Part shown: in pieces, positions 1 through 9,627 of the stretch | Numbering within the stretch: position 1 is the first letter of the stretch | Layout: every line of letters starts with the position of its first letter | NCBI GenBank assembly: GCA_017436705.1 | Contig: JAFSCP010000040.1 | Location: 58,858-122,857 of the forward strand | Source: Bacillota bacterium | GTDB lineage: Bacteria > Bacillota > Clostridia > Peptostreptococcales > Anaerovoracaceae | DNA: 64,000 nt | Direction of reading: 5' to 3' | The notes under the pieces: generated by a model | What the model was told of the DNA's origin: nothing | Database searches by the model: none | Seen by the model: the letters and a program-made list of their open reading frames with translations, nothing else | Made by a program: the position numbers and the translations under genes

Positions 1-207
1 GTTGCGCTGGGAGTAATTGTGACAATGAAAATGTCTGTAGGTTCGATTCTGGGTGCAGCAACTTTCCCATTGGTGTGCTGGTTTATAGAACCAGGTTTTA
101 TAGCTATAGGTACTGTTATGGCTGTAATTATTCTGGTAAAGCACAGGGCCAATATCGGACGTCTTATGAGAGGTGAAGAACCTAAGATGTCCTTTAAGAA
201 AAAATAA
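1..207 (+). CDS. plsY: Glycerol-3-phosphate acyltransferase PlsY, C-terminal part
   Basis: The window opens inside this gene; the frame is open from base 1, so only the last 68 residues are present. They show two hydrophobic segments followed by the PlsY end signature: a histidine-arginine pair, NIGRL, then RGEEP and a lysine-rich tail. PlsY is an integral membrane enzyme that transfers an acyl group from acyl phosphate to glycerol 3-phosphate, the first step of phospholipid synthesis. The next gene, gpsA, makes its substrate and begins within about 20 bases, so the two are probably co-transcribed. The family call is firm despite truncation. Confidence 0.88.
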   Translation, partial: VALGVIVTMKMSVGSILGAATFPLVCWFIEPGFIAIGTVMAVIILVKHRANIGRLMRGEEPKMSFKKK

Positions 208-228
208 AATAAGGATTTATTGTGTAAA

Positions 229-1239
229 ATGGAAAATGTAAAAAAAATAGGGATCATCGGTGCGGGCAGTTTCGGTACTGCTCTGGCCATGATTCTGGCA
301 AACAAAGGACATGAAGTAACTGTCTGGGCGAGAGATTTCATTCAGGTTAATCAGATGATTAAAACCCGCGAAAACTCTCATTACCTGCCGGGAGTAAAGC
401 TTCCTGAAACAATTGAATTCACTTCAGAACTGGGTGAAGCGGCTGCAGATAAGGAATATCTGGTATTTGCGGTGCCTGCACAGAGTTTCAGAGGTGTTTT
501 CGAAAAGGCAGTGCAGTATTTTGATTCTTCAGTTCCGGTTATAAATGTTGCTAAAGGTATTGAAAAAGGAACGCTGATGCGGCTTTCCGAAGTAGCAAAA
601 AGAATTATGCCGGAAGTAAGATATATAGCACTTTCAGGTCCTTCCCATGCAGAAGAAGTGGCAAGAGAAATGCCTACAACCGTGGTAGTTGCAGGATATG
701 ATCACGACCTGGCTGTGGACGTGCAGAATCTGTTCAATACAGAAAGATTCAGAGTTTATACCAACGAGGATCTGATGGGCGTGGAACTTGGCGGAGCTCT
801 TAAGAATATTATTGCGCTTGGTGCAGGTATATCCGATGGCATGGGGTTCGGCGACAATGCCAAGGCAGCTATGATGACAAGAGGTATAACTGAAATGACA
901 AGACTTGGTTATGCACTTGGTGCTGATATGGCCACATTTTCAGGTCTTGCAGGTATAGGTGACCTGATTGTAACATGTACAAGTATGCATTCCCGCAACA
1001 GACGCTGCGGAATTCTGATAGGACAGGGCATGGAGCCTGATAAAGCAATTGAAGAAATCGGCATGGTTGTCGAAGGTATTTCAACTGCGGAAGCTGCTTT
1101 TTCACTTGCAAAAATGTGTAAAGTGGAAATGCCTATTACCGAATGCATTTATAAAGTGATACACGGAGAACTAAGGGCAGACGATGCACTGGGATTCCTT
1201 ATGGGCCGTGTGACTAAAAACGAAATGAAAATACTTTAA
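229..1239 (+). CDS. gpsA: Glycerol-3-phosphate dehydrogenase [NAD(P)+]
   Basis: Cytosolic enzyme reducing dihydroxyacetone phosphate to sn-glycerol 3-phosphate for phospholipid synthesis. The dinucleotide-binding motif GAGSFGTALA lies at residues 11-20. The central NVAKGIE and the substrate-lysine segment GGALKNIIALGAG are intact, and the C-terminus has the usual FLMGR. At about 336 residues it is full length. The start is ambiguous: AAGGA at 211-215 is 4 bases from a TTG at 220 and 13 bases from the ATG at 229. I prefer ATG because family members begin a few residues before the glycine motif; TTG would add three residues. It sits between plsY and miaB in one head-to-tail run. Confidence 0.96.
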   Translation: MENVKKIGIIGAGSFGTALAMILANKGHEVTVWARDFIQVNQMIKTRENSHYLPGVKLPETIEFTSELGEAAADKEYLVFAVPAQSFRGVFEKAVQYFDSSVPVINVAKGIEKGTLMRLSEVAKRIMPEVRYIALSGPSHAEEVAREMPTTVVVAGYDHDLAVDVQNLFNTERFRVYTNEDLMGVELGGALKNIIALGAGISDGMGFGDNAKAAMMTRGITEMTRLGYALGADMATFSGLAGIGDLIVTCTSMHSRNRRCGILIGQGMEPDKAIEEIGMVVEGISTAEAAFSLAKMCKVEMPITECIYKVIHGELRADDALGFLMGRVTKNEMKIL

Positions 1240-1259
1240 TCAATCTGGAGATTATCAAT

Positions 1260-2591
1260 TTGGAAAAGAAATTTCACATTACAACTTTCGGCTGTCAGAT
1301 GAACGAGCACGATTCTGAAACTCTGGCAGGCATGCTCCTTGAAAAAGGCTATACACAGGCAAAGGAGCGAAAGGACGCAAACATTGTAATTTTCAACACT
1401 TGCAGCATCCGCGAAAATGCTGACAAAAGATTCTTCGGCACACTGGGACAGTTAAAAAAGAAGAAGATGGCTGAAAAAGAAAACTTCACTGTATGTGTGT
1501 GCGGCTGTATGATGCAGCAGCAGCACATCATCGACACCATCAAGGAAAAGTACCCTTGGGTTGATGTGATTTTCGGTACTCACAATCTTCATGAGCTGCC
1601 GGTACTGCTGGACAATTTATACAAGGAAAAGCACAAGCAGCTTTCTGTGTGGGAGGACGGAGGCGAAATCGTTGAAGGCCTGCCTGCTGAAAGACTGTTT
1701 AAACATAAGGCTTTCGTAAACATCATGTACGGATGCAACAATTTCTGTACATACTGCATCGTGCCTTACACGAGAGGCCGCGAACGCAGCAGGAAGCCGG
1801 AAGATATTATCAGAGAAATCCGGGCACTGGTTGCAGATGGAGTTAAGGAAGTTACTCTGCTGGGCCAGAATGTAAACTCGTACAAAGGTGTAAGTGAAGC
1901 CGACGGAAGCCAGTGTGATTTTGCGGACCTGATTTATCAGATAAATGATATCGAAGGTCTGGAAAGAATCCGTTTTATGACCAGCCATCCGAAGGACCTT
2001 TCGGACAAGCTGATTCAGGCATACCGCGACTGCAAAAAGCTTTGTCACTATTTCCATCTGCCGGTGCAGGCGGGTTCAAGCAAGGTTCTTAAAGAAATGA
2101 ACCGCCGCTACACAAGAGAGGCGTATCTGGAACTTGTGCGTAAACTGAGAGAAGTTGACCCGGACATTGCAATTTCAACGGATATTATCGTTGGATTCCC
2201 TGGAGAAACTGAGGAAGAGTTTGAAGAAACACTGACTCTGTGCGAAGAAGTCAGATATGATTCAGCATTTACTTTCCTCTATTCAATCCGCAAAGGTACA
2301 CCTGCTGCAAAATATGAAAATCAGGTACCTGAGGATATCAAGCACGAGCGTTTCAACCGTCTGGTTGATGCGATCAACAGGATTTCTGCAGAAAAGAACG
2401 CCGAATATGTGGGCAGAATTGAAAAGGTTCTGGTGGACGGCCCGTCCAAGACCAATTCAAAAACCTACGGCGGCAGAACAGAAACGTTCAAACTGGTGAA
2501 TTTCAAAGGTTCACCTGAAATGATAGGACAAATTGTAGACGTAAAAATTATCGCTTCGAATACTTTCAGCCTTGAAGGCGAGGTAGTATAA
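1260..2591 (+). CDS. miaB: tRNA-2-methylthio-N6-dimethylallyladenosine synthase MiaB
   Basis: Radical SAM methylthiotransferase that adds a methylthio group to i6A37 of tRNAs reading UNN codons. The N-terminal UPF0004 domain has its three cluster cysteines at residues 12, 48 and 83. The radical SAM CxxxCxxC is at 159, 163 and 166 (GCNNFCTYC). A TRAM domain occupies roughly the last 65 residues. Translation starts at TTG, with GGAG at 1247-1250 nine bases upstream; no nearby ATG fits the conserved ITTFGCQMN beginning as well. Length of 443 residues is normal. It follows gpsA by 20 bases. Confidence 0.96.
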   Translation: MEKKFHITTFGCQMNEHDSETLAGMLLEKGYTQAKERKDANIVIFNTCSIRENADKRFFGTLGQLKKKKMAEKENFTVCVCGCMMQQQHIIDTIKEKYPWVDVIFGTHNLHELPVLLDNLYKEKHKQLSVWEDGGEIVEGLPAERLFKHKAFVNIMYGCNNFCTYCIVPYTRGRERSRKPEDIIREIRALVADGVKEVTLLGQNVNSYKGVSEADGSQCDFADLIYQINDIEGLERIRFMTSHPKDLSDKLIQAYRDCKKLCHYFHLPVQAGSSKVLKEMNRRYTREAYLELVRKLREVDPDIAISTDIIVGFPGETEEEFEETLTLCEEVRYDSAFTFLYSIRKGTPAAKYENQVPEDIKHERFNRLVDAINRISAEKNAEYVGRIEKVLVDGPSKTNSKTYGGRTETFKLVNFKGSPEMIGQIVDVKIIASNTFSLEGEVV

Positions 2592-2608
2592 AGAAAGGAC
2601 TGCAACAT

Positions 2609-4408
2609 ATGGATATTTTTTCTGTCATTAAGTTACTGGGTGGTCTTGCAATGTTCCTCTACGGTATGGAGGTCATGGGCGACGGACTGAAAAACATGTC
2701 AGGTACGGCACTTAAAAAAGTTCTGGGTAAAGCTACAAGCAATGTGGTAATGGGCGTTATTACAGGTATGCTTGTAACCGCTGTAATCCAGAGTTCCACA
2801 GCTACAATTGTTCTGACAGTAGGTCTTATTTCTGCGGGCATTCTCAACCTCAAGCAGGCGGTCAGCATTGTAATGGGTGCAAACATCGGTACAACTGTTA
2901 CAGCACAGATTATCAGACTGATGGACATTGACTCTGCGGGAAGTATGGTTCTGGAATTCTTCAAGCCTTCAACCCTTGCTCCGATTGCATTGATTGCAGG
3001 CATTATCTGCATTATGTTCCTGAAAGATGCCAAATTCAAAACACCCGGTGAAATTGCCATAGGCTTCGGTGTTCTTTTCATGGGCCTTATGACTATGACT
3101 GATGCTGTTGATCCACTGGCAGAATCACCTGAGTTTGTGGAACTTATGCAGAAATTCGGTGACCAGCCGCTCCTTGCAATTCTTGTAGGTCTGGTTATTA
3201 CAGTAATTGTACAGAGTTCATCTGCAACAGTTGGTATGGTGCAGGCTCTGTCTGTTACAGGAACTATGACATTCAACCTGATATATCCTCTGATTATGGG
3301 TATCAATCTGGGTACATGTGTTACAACTGCAATGGTTTGTTCCATTGGTTCCTCAAAGGATGCCAAGAGAACAGGTATCGTGCATATCGTGTTTAATGTA
3401 ATCGGTACACTTCTGTTTATGGCAGTTATGACAATTATCAAGGCAATGGGCGGATTCCCGGACCTCTGGGAAAGCATTTCAGACAGTGGTATGATTGCAA
3501 ACTTCCAGACACTCTTCAATCTGGCAACAGCTGTTGTACTTGTGCCATTTGCAGGTGTACTTGTTAATATTTCACTTAAGATTATCAAGCCTGAACCATC
3601 TGATGCAGAAGACAGAGCTGACCTTGTAGCACCGGACGAAAGACTTTTCCACGTTCCTGCTATGGCTCTGAGTGAAGCTACTAAGGCAATTACTCATATG
3701 GGTGAAGTTGCACTCAAGAACCTGAAGCGAAGCCTGAAACTTCTTGAAAAATATGATGAAGGCAGAGTTGATGTAATCAATGACAATGAAGATAATCTGG
3801 ACCTTTTCACCGATACAATGGACAGCTATCTGGTAAATCTGTCCGGATACGTCGAAACTGAAACGGACAACCAGCACATCAATATCCTTATGCAGACTTC
3901 AACCAATTTTGAAAGAGTTGGTGACCACGCAATCAATATTATGGAAGTCGCGCAGAGAATCAATGCAGAAAAGCTTTCGTTTTCACAGGTTGCAGTGGAA
4001 GAACTGCATCTTGTCAAGGAAGCGGTTCTTGAAATCACTGACATAACAGTCGAAGCTCTCAGAGAAATGGACAGCGAAAAGGCAAGACTTATTGAACCTC
4101 TGGAAGAAGTTATTGACGATGTCGTTGCCAAACTGAAAGAGCGCCATGTAGACAGACTGAAAAAAGGTATCTGCAACACTCCTAACGGTATGGCATTCAT
4201 CGACGTACTTACAAATCTGGAAAGAGTTGCGGACCAGTGTTCCAATATCGCATTGCTTATTATGTCTCATGATGACCACAGCATGATCGGTAATTACCAT
4301 AATTACCTCAAGGAGCTTCACAAGGGCGGCGAAGCAAGTTACGATGCTGAGATTGCAAGAAGAAGAGAACAGTACATCACACGTCTTAATGATATCAGTG
4401 GAAATTAA
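2609..4408 (+). CDS. Na+/phosphate symporter with C-terminal PhoU domain (NptA/YjbB type)
   Basis: Membrane protein of the Na/Pi cotransporter II family. The two inverted transport repeats each carry the family QSS motif, QSSTA near residue 61 and QSSSA near 202, within hydrophobic helices. From about residue 345 to 560 the chain becomes a soluble helical PhoU-like region with two repeats (for example NFERVGDHA and NLERVADQC). Such fusions usually import phosphate, or export it when overloaded; direction is not readable here. AAAGGA precedes the ATG by a normal distance. Its transcript probably ends in the hairpin that also overlaps the spoIVA ribosome-binding site. Confidence 0.93.
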   Translation: MDIFSVIKLLGGLAMFLYGMEVMGDGLKNMSGTALKKVLGKATSNVVMGVITGMLVTAVIQSSTATIVLTVGLISAGILNLKQAVSIVMGANIGTTVTAQIIRLMDIDSAGSMVLEFFKPSTLAPIALIAGIICIMFLKDAKFKTPGEIAIGFGVLFMGLMTMTDAVDPLAESPEFVELMQKFGDQPLLAILVGLVITVIVQSSSATVGMVQALSVTGTMTFNLIYPLIMGINLGTCVTTAMVCSIGSSKDAKRTGIVHIVFNVIGTLLFMAVMTIIKAMGGFPDLWESISDSGMIANFQTLFNLATAVVLVPFAGVLVNISLKIIKPEPSDAEDRADLVAPDERLFHVPAMALSEATKAITHMGEVALKNLKRSLKLLEKYDEGRVDVINDNEDNLDLFTDTMDSYLVNLSGYVETETDNQHINILMQTSTNFERVGDHAINIMEVAQRINAEKLSFSQVAVEELHLVKEAVLEITDITVEALREMDSEKARLIEPLEEVIDDVVAKLKERHVDRLKKGICNTPNGMAFIDVLTNLERVADQCSNIALLIMSHDDHSMIGNYHNYLKELHKGGEASYDAEIARRREQYITRLNDISGN

Positions 4409-4439
4409 CATATAGTCACAAATATAAAAAAGTAATATA

Positions 4440-4499
4440 CCCCTCCGGTGCCTCATATATTTTTACAAAAATGCAGGCGCAGACGGAGGGGTTTTTATG
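4440..4499 (+). terminator. Terminator-like hairpin whose 3' arm contains the spoIVA Shine-Dalgarno
   Basis: CCCCTCCG at 4440-4447 pairs with CGGAGGGG at 4484-4491. GTGCC at 4448-4452 then pairs with GGCGC at 4476-4480, leaving a three-base bulge and a 23-base loop. A run of five T follows at 4492-4496 and the spoIVA ATG is at 4497. The structure looks like an intrinsic terminator for the phosphate symporter gene, but the GGAGGGG of its 3' arm is also the only good ribosome-binding site for spoIVA. Confidence 0.75.
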
Positions 4500-5975
4500 T
4501 TGAATACATCTATATATGAAGATATCGGCAAAAGAGCCGGAGGAGATATTTACATAGGGGTTGTGGGCCCTGTAAGGACTGGAAAATCAACGTTTATCAA
4601 GCGTTTCATGGATATTCTGGTTTTTCCGAATATGACAAATCAGTACGAAAAAACAAGGGTAATGGACGAACTTCCACAGAGTGGAGAAGGAAAGACAATC
4701 ACCACGACTGAGCCCAAGTTTATTCCGCCGGATTCGGTGCTGGTTTCGGCTAAAAGCGGTGCAGCACTCAATGTCAGACTGGTGGACTGTGTGGGATATA
4801 TGGTTCCGGGCGTTCTTGGCGATAAAGAAGAAGGCAAGGAAAGAATGGTATCGACCCCCTGGTTTGAAGAAAAAATACCTTTCAGCCGGGCTGCGGAAGT
4901 TGGCACTGAAAAAGTAATTACTGAACATTCTGTTGTGGGCGTAGTGGTTACCGCTGATGGAACTTTCGGAGAAATACCGCGGGCAAATTATGTGGAAGCA
5001 GAAGAAAAAACTATAGAGCAGCTGAAGTCACTGAAAAAGCCTTTCGTGATAGTACTCAATTCAGCAACACCTCAGAGCAGCCGAAGCAGAGAACTGGCTG
5101 GTGAACTGGAAGAAAAATACGGTGTACCGGTGATACTTGCAAATTGTCAGAGAATGACTGAAGAAGATTTTGATAGGCTTTTCGATAAAATTATAAATCA
5201 GTTTCCTGCATGTCAGATTAATTTTGTGCTGCCGGGCTACATGGATGCGTTACCTAACTCGCACTGGATTAAAGCGACAATTATCGACAATGTCTGCCGC
5301 TGGATGGAAGGATTTGAAACCATCGGCGAGGCTATTTCTACTTGCGGCCAGCTGGCGGACGGGAAAATTATACGTGATATCAAAAATGTCAGAGCTGACA
5401 TGTCTTCCGGTCTGGTTACCATAGAACCACGGCTGGACGAAAGTCTGTATTACAAAGTAATTGAAGAATTGATGGGAGCTCCTGTGGAGAGTGACAGCCA
5501 GCTTTTCATGCTGCTCAGTGAATACTCTCAGGCTAAAACAGCCTATGACAGTATCAAAGGTGCTTTGCAGCAGGTTGAGGCAACAGACTATGGAATTGTG
5601 GCACCGAAGCTTTCAGAGATGGTTCTGGAAAAACCGGAGGTTTTCAGGCAGGGAAGCAAATACGGCGTGCGGATGAAAGCCAAAGCACCGTGTCTTCATA
5701 TTATACGCACAGACATTACAACTGAAGTTTCACCTGTGGTCGGCACAGAAAGCCAGTCCAGGGATCTGGCAGAACTTCTGACACAGCAGTTTGCTGATGA
5801 AGATGCGGATATCTGGGAAACCAATCTTTTTGGCAAGACTCTTAAGGAAATGGTTACAGAGCAGATGGCCGCCAAGGTTGACAATGTGCCGGATGTGCTC
5901 AGGGGAAAAGTTCAGAAATCTCTTCAGCGCATAAGTGACGAGGGCAAAGACTATTTTATCTGCATAATACTGTAA
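4497..5975 (+). CDS. spoIVA: Stage IV sporulation protein A
   Basis: Coat morphogenetic ATPase that polymerises on the outer forespore membrane and anchors the spore coat basement layer. The N-terminus contains the P-loop GPVRTGKST at residues 24-32. The C-terminus ends in the characteristic DYFICIIL, the region that docks to SpoVM in the family. Length of 492 residues is exactly that expected. It is direct evidence that the organism belongs to an endospore-forming lineage. Expression in other species is under the mother-cell factor sigma E; I could not assign a convincing sigma E promoter here. The ribosome-binding site lies within a terminator-like hairpin. Confidence 0.97.
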   Translation: MLNTSIYEDIGKRAGGDIYIGVVGPVRTGKSTFIKRFMDILVFPNMTNQYEKTRVMDELPQSGEGKTITTTEPKFIPPDSVLVSAKSGAALNVRLVDCVGYMVPGVLGDKEEGKERMVSTPWFEEKIPFSRAAEVGTEKVITEHSVVGVVVTADGTFGEIPRANYVEAEEKTIEQLKSLKKPFVIVLNSATPQSSRSRELAGELEEKYGVPVILANCQRMTEEDFDRLFDKIINQFPACQINFVLPGYMDALPNSHWIKATIIDNVCRWMEGFETIGEAISTCGQLADGKIIRDIKNVRADMSSGLVTIEPRLDESLYYKVIEELMGAPVESDSQLFMLLSEYSQAKTAYDSIKGALQQVEATDYGIVAPKLSEMVLEKPEVFRQGSKYGVRMKAKAPCLHIIRTDITTEVSPVVGTESQSRDLAELLTQQFADEDADIWETNLFGKTLKEMVTEQMAAKVDNVPDVLRGKVQKSLQRISDEGKDYFICIIL

Positions 5976-5995
5976 ATTAAGCAGAAACTATACCT

Positions 5996-7204
5996 ATGGA
6001 AAAGAACAGGGATAGTGGAAAAAAATATATAATAACAGTTGGGGTAATTACTTCTTTTATTACCACTTTTATGGGCAGCGGGCTGAATCTTTCCATCCCG
6101 GCAATGGAGGAAGAATTCGGTGTAAGTACTCAGAGTGTGGGGTGGGTAGTTACAATATATATGATTACATGTGCAGCACTTGCAGTTCCTTTCGGACGGA
6201 TGGCCGACAAGCTTCAGAGAAGAAAAATCCTCCTTACAGGATTATTTCTCTTTACGGCAGGGTCGGGTCTGGCGGTTATTTCCCGGGAAATGTGGGTGCT
6301 TCTTGCGTTCCGTTTTGTGCAGGCAGCAGGTGCTGCAATGATTTTCAGTACAAATGTGGCAATGATGACTGCTGCCGCTGAAGAAAACCAGCGGGGAAGA
6401 ATTGCTGGCTATGCTGCCAGTGCAAATTATGTTGGTCTGGCGGCAGGTCCGGTGATAGGCGGCATGCTGAGCTATAATTTCGGATGGAGAGCAATCTTTA
6501 TTGTGACTGCTATTGTCAGCAGCGGAGCTCTTATACTGGGTGCGTTAAAGATTCCGGAGCAGAGGTCCGGCAGCACGCAAACGACACCGGTAAAAAAACT
6601 GGTAAAAAACAGGGCTTATGTCTGTGCCAATATTGCGGCAATGATCAATTACGGAGCAAATTATATCATAAGTTATATTATGTCCATATATCTGCAGTCT
6701 GTACGCGGGTTGACCTCACAGTGTGCAGGTTTTGTGATGATTACGGGTACGGTGGTCATGGCGGCACTTGCACCTGTATCCGGCAGACTTTCGGACAAGG
6801 TGTGTCCGCAGAAACTTTCTGCGGCAGGAATGGCTGTGTGCGGCATATCCCTGGGTCTTCTGGCATGCCTGAATGCAGACAGCAGGCTTATAAGAATAAT
6901 GATTATACTTGCACTTTCAGGACTTGGGTTTTCCATGTTTTCTTCACCAAACACCAATGCGGTTATGTCATCTGTGGAAAGGGAAGATTACGGTTTTGCT
7001 TCATCAGTACTTGCAACAATGAGGTCACTTGGCAACACTCTCAGCATGGCGGTTGTAACTGTGGTAACAGGAATATATATGGGGGACGGAAACCTTAAAT
7101 CGGCGGAACCGCAGGTGATTATGAATACCATGCACACTGCATATTTTGTGTTTACAATATTGTGTATACTTGGAATTTTTGTGGCTATGAGACGCAAAAT
7201 ATGA
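5996..7204 (+). CDS. Major facilitator superfamily transporter, drug-efflux type
   Basis: A 402-residue protein with about 12 hydrophobic segments. The MFS motif A is seen as FGRMADKLQRRKI after the second helix, and the motif-C-like GPVIGGMLSYNFGWR lies in the fifth helix, which places it among H+-coupled drug or metabolite exporters. It begins 20 bases after spoIVA with no obvious Shine-Dalgarno, so it may be translated weakly or by coupling. Substrate cannot be predicted. Nothing ties it functionally to sporulation beyond adjacency. Confidence 0.88.
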   Translation: MEKNRDSGKKYIITVGVITSFITTFMGSGLNLSIPAMEEEFGVSTQSVGWVVTIYMITCAALAVPFGRMADKLQRRKILLTGLFLFTAGSGLAVISREMWVLLAFRFVQAAGAAMIFSTNVAMMTAAAEENQRGRIAGYAASANYVGLAAGPVIGGMLSYNFGWRAIFIVTAIVSSGALILGALKIPEQRSGSTQTTPVKKLVKNRAYVCANIAAMINYGANYIISYIMSIYLQSVRGLTSQCAGFVMITGTVVMAALAPVSGRLSDKVCPQKLSAAGMAVCGISLGLLACLNADSRLIRIMIILALSGLGFSMFSSPNTNAVMSSVEREDYGFASSVLATMRSLGNTLSMAVVTVVTGIYMGDGNLKSAEPQVIMNTMHTAYFVFTILCILGIFVAMRRKI

Positions 7205-7243
7205 TATAATATATAAACCTATGGGAAAAAAGGAGTACACAAT

Positions 7244-8266
7244 ATGGAAAATAAATTACAATATTATGTAAGAGTTTTTAAGGGTGCCAGCTTCGAGAAA
7301 TTTTTCAAGGTGCTGGACAATGCACATACAAGATCAGGGAAGAACAAGGTGGTTCTTTTCTGTGATATTCTCAACTGCATGGTAAGATACGGCTGCGGTT
7401 ATAACGATTATGTAACTTTCGAGTTCTGGAATCTGAAGCATCATCAGAGAGATACTTATCTGACACGTTTCAGAAGCAAGAAGCTGATGATGTTTATGAA
7501 CGACCACAGCTATGCTCATATTTTCAACAACAAGAACGAATTCAACGAAGTTTTCAAAGATTACATCGGCAGAGAATGTATCGACCTTGAAACTGCATCT
7601 GAAGAAGATGTTGTGAAATTTTTTGAATCAAGACAGAAAATTTTCGCCAAGATGAAAGACCTTTCCTGCGGTATCGGATGCGAACTTCTTAAGACTGAAG
7701 ATTTCGCAGATGCAGAAGCTTTCGTAAAATATGTGAAGGAAAAAGGTTTTGCTACTATCGAAGATGTTATCGAAAATCATCCGGATGTTGCCAAGCTTTA
7801 TCCTCACTCAGTAAACACAATCAGAATTATCACTATGCTTGATGCCCTGGGCGAACCGCACTGCCTCTTTGCAGTTTTCAAAATGGGTAAGGACGGCAGA
7901 ATCGTTGATAATTACGGCCTTCATGGACCTGTGGACATGGAAACAGGGGAGTTCCTTTTCCCTGCTCACTCCGGTGATACTACTGCAGGAATGCACTATA
8001 CCAAGCATCCTAATACCGGCGTTGAGCTTCTTGGCTACAAGGTTCCTTACGTAAAGGAAGCAGTTGAAATGGCCAAGAGGGCAGCCAAGGTTGTGCCTCA
8101 GATGAGATATGTTGGCTGGGACGTGGCAATCACACCAAACGGCCCTGCAATTATTGAGGGCAACAATTACTGCGCTCACGATTTCTGGCAGCTGCCTGGT
8201 CAGACACCTGGCGGAATCGGAATTATACCAAAGATTAAGGAGGTCGCTCCTGAATGGAAATTTTAA
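7244..8266 (+). CDS. Sugar-transfer-associated ATP-grasp family protein
   Basis: 340-residue protein resembling the ATPgrasp_ST family, ATP-dependent carboxylate-amine ligase-fold proteins often found beside cell-envelope or polysaccharide genes. Visible family features are NTIRIITM around residue 192, DNYGLHGPVDMETG around 223, the metal/nucleotide-binding GWDVAIT around 290 and IEGNNYCAHDFWQLPGQ near the C-terminus. AAGGAG precedes the ATG; a TATAAT at 7205-7210 may serve as its -10. The MurT-like gene overlaps its 3' end by 13 bases, with its own ribosome site inside this gene, so the two are translationally coupled. A wall-related ligase role is inferred from this coupling; the substrate is unknown. 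Confidence 0.8.
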   Translation: MENKLQYYVRVFKGASFEKFFKVLDNAHTRSGKNKVVLFCDILNCMVRYGCGYNDYVTFEFWNLKHHQRDTYLTRFRSKKLMMFMNDHSYAHIFNNKNEFNEVFKDYIGRECIDLETASEEDVVKFFESRQKIFAKMKDLSCGIGCELLKTEDFADAEAFVKYVKEKGFATIEDVIENHPDVAKLYPHSVNTIRIITMLDALGEPHCLFAVFKMGKDGRIVDNYGLHGPVDMETGEFLFPAHSGDTTAGMHYTKHPNTGVELLGYKVPYVKEAVEMAKRAAKVVPQMRYVGWDVAITPNGPAIIEGNNYCAHDFWQLPGQTPGGIGIIPKIKEVAPEWKF

Positions 8267-9627
8267 GATACTATATTGCGCTCTGGGCAGCCAAACTGTC
8301 CATCGTAGCGCTGAAAATAACCAAACATAACGGCACAAACTTTCCGGGAGTTCTGGCACTTAAAATCTGCCCGAGATTCCTCAAGTATGCTGCCAAGCCT
8401 GAAAAAATCATTGCAGTGACAGGTACCAACGGCAAGACAACCACAAGCAACATGCTGCTGGACATGCTTACCATGGACGGCCACAACGTACTTAACAACA
8501 AGATGGGTTCCAACATCAACTCCGGAATTGCTTCCAGCCTGATTTACGGTTCCACAATTTTCGGCAAGTGCAAGCACAAAGTTGGTCTTTTCGAAATTGA
8601 CGAAAGATCTGCAGTCCGTGTTTTCCCTTATATGAAGCCGGACTATATGCTTATCACAAACCTTTCCCGTGACTCAATCATGAGAAACGGCCATCCTGAA
8701 TATATTGGTGACATTCTGACCAAATATATCCCGAAGGAAACCAAGCTGGTTGTAAACGCTGACTGCCTGATTTCCTGCGGAATTGCACCTGAAAACGAAA
8801 GAGTGTACTTCGGCATCGAAGAAATGGAAGGTGACATCAAAGAATGCATCAACCTTATCAACGATATTCAGATCTGTCCTGACTGCCATAACAAGCTGGA
8901 ATATGAATACTTAAGATATAACCACATCGGCAAGGCATACTGCCCTGTATGCGGATTCAAAGCTCCTGAGTACGATTACGCAGGCGTCAATGTAAACGTG
9001 GCGGATATGACAATCGACGTAAAGGACGCAGAAGGAACCGGCCACTACAAACTGCTAAACGAAAGCGTTTTCAACATTTATAACGTTGTATCAGCAGTGG
9101 CACTTCTCCGTCAGATGGGCTACTCCCACGAAAAAATTGAGTCTTTCTTTGAAAAGCTCAATATCGTAGGTTCCAGACTTCACGAAGAAAAAATAGGGGA
9201 CAAGACCCTCATAAAGCTTCTTGCCAAGGAAAAGAATGCTTTCGCAACATCCAGAGTTTTTGACTATATTTCAACACTTCCGGGCGACAAGGAAATCATC
9301 CTTATGAACAGCTGCCAGGGGGACATGAAGCACTGGTCCGAAAACACATGCTGGCTCTATGACTGCGACTTTGAGTTCCTCAACCAGGACTGCATCAAGA
9401 ATATCGTCCTCTGCGGACCGAGAAGACTTGACCACAAGCTGAGACTGCTCCTTGCGGGAGTTCCTGAAGAAAAGCTCAGCTACAGCGAAAAGGAAATCGA
9501 TGCGCCTGACCAGCTGAAGCTTTTTGAAAATGACAATGTATATGTACTTTACGGAACAGACTCCATCGGCCTTGGCAACAGAGTTGCTGCCAAAGTGCGT
9601 GAACTTATGAAGGGAGGGAGAGACTAA
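8254..9627 (+). CDS. MurT-like Mur-ligase family protein with altered glutamine-transfer motif
   Basis: Homologue of MurT, the ATP-using half of the lipid II isoglutaminyl synthase that amidates D-Glu of the peptidoglycan stem. The Mur ligase P-loop GTNGKTTT is at residues 57-64. A zinc ribbon uses Cys 208, 211, 230 and 233 (CPDC and CPVC), and a DUF1727-type C-terminal domain follows. However, where canonical MurT carries the aspartate-containing ADGRD-SW stretch, this protein reads SCQGDMKHWSENTCW around 353-367. That loop contributes to the glutaminase catalytic triad in characterised complexes. Together with the altered GatD-like partner, this suggests a diverged paralogue rather than standard murT, so no symbol is assigned. 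AAGGAGG lies just upstream of the ATG. Confidence 0.82.
   Translation: MEILRYYIALWAAKLSIVALKITKHNGTNFPGVLALKICPRFLKYAAKPEKIIAVTGTNGKTTTSNMLLDMLTMDGHNVLNNKMGSNINSGIASSLIYGSTIFGKCKHKVGLFEIDERSAVRVFPYMKPDYMLITNLSRDSIMRNGHPEYIGDILTKYIPKETKLVVNADCLISCGIAPENERVYFGIEEMEGDIKECINLINDIQICPDCHNKLEYEYLRYNHIGKAYCPVCGFKAPEYDYAGVNVNVADMTIDVKDAEGTGHYKLLNESVFNIYNVVSAVALLRQMGYSHEKIESFFEKLNIVGSRLHEEKIGDKTLIKLLAKEKNAFATSRVFDYISTLPGDKEIILMNSCQGDMKHWSENTCWLYDCDFEFLNQDCIKNIVLCGPRRLDHKLRLLLAGVPEEKLSYSEKEIDAPDQLKLFENDNVYVLYGTDSIGLGNRVAAKVRELMKGGRD

Noticed and set aside
2659..3588. 309-residue minus-strand open frame
   Set aside because: Lies entirely antisense to the well-supported Na/Pi symporter gene, has no ribosome-binding site and its composition follows the third codon positions of that gene.
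4409..4440. Sigma E promoter for spoIVA (CATATAGT at 4409)
   Set aside because: The -10-like match is partial and no acceptable -35 lies at the right distance, so it was not listed as a feature.
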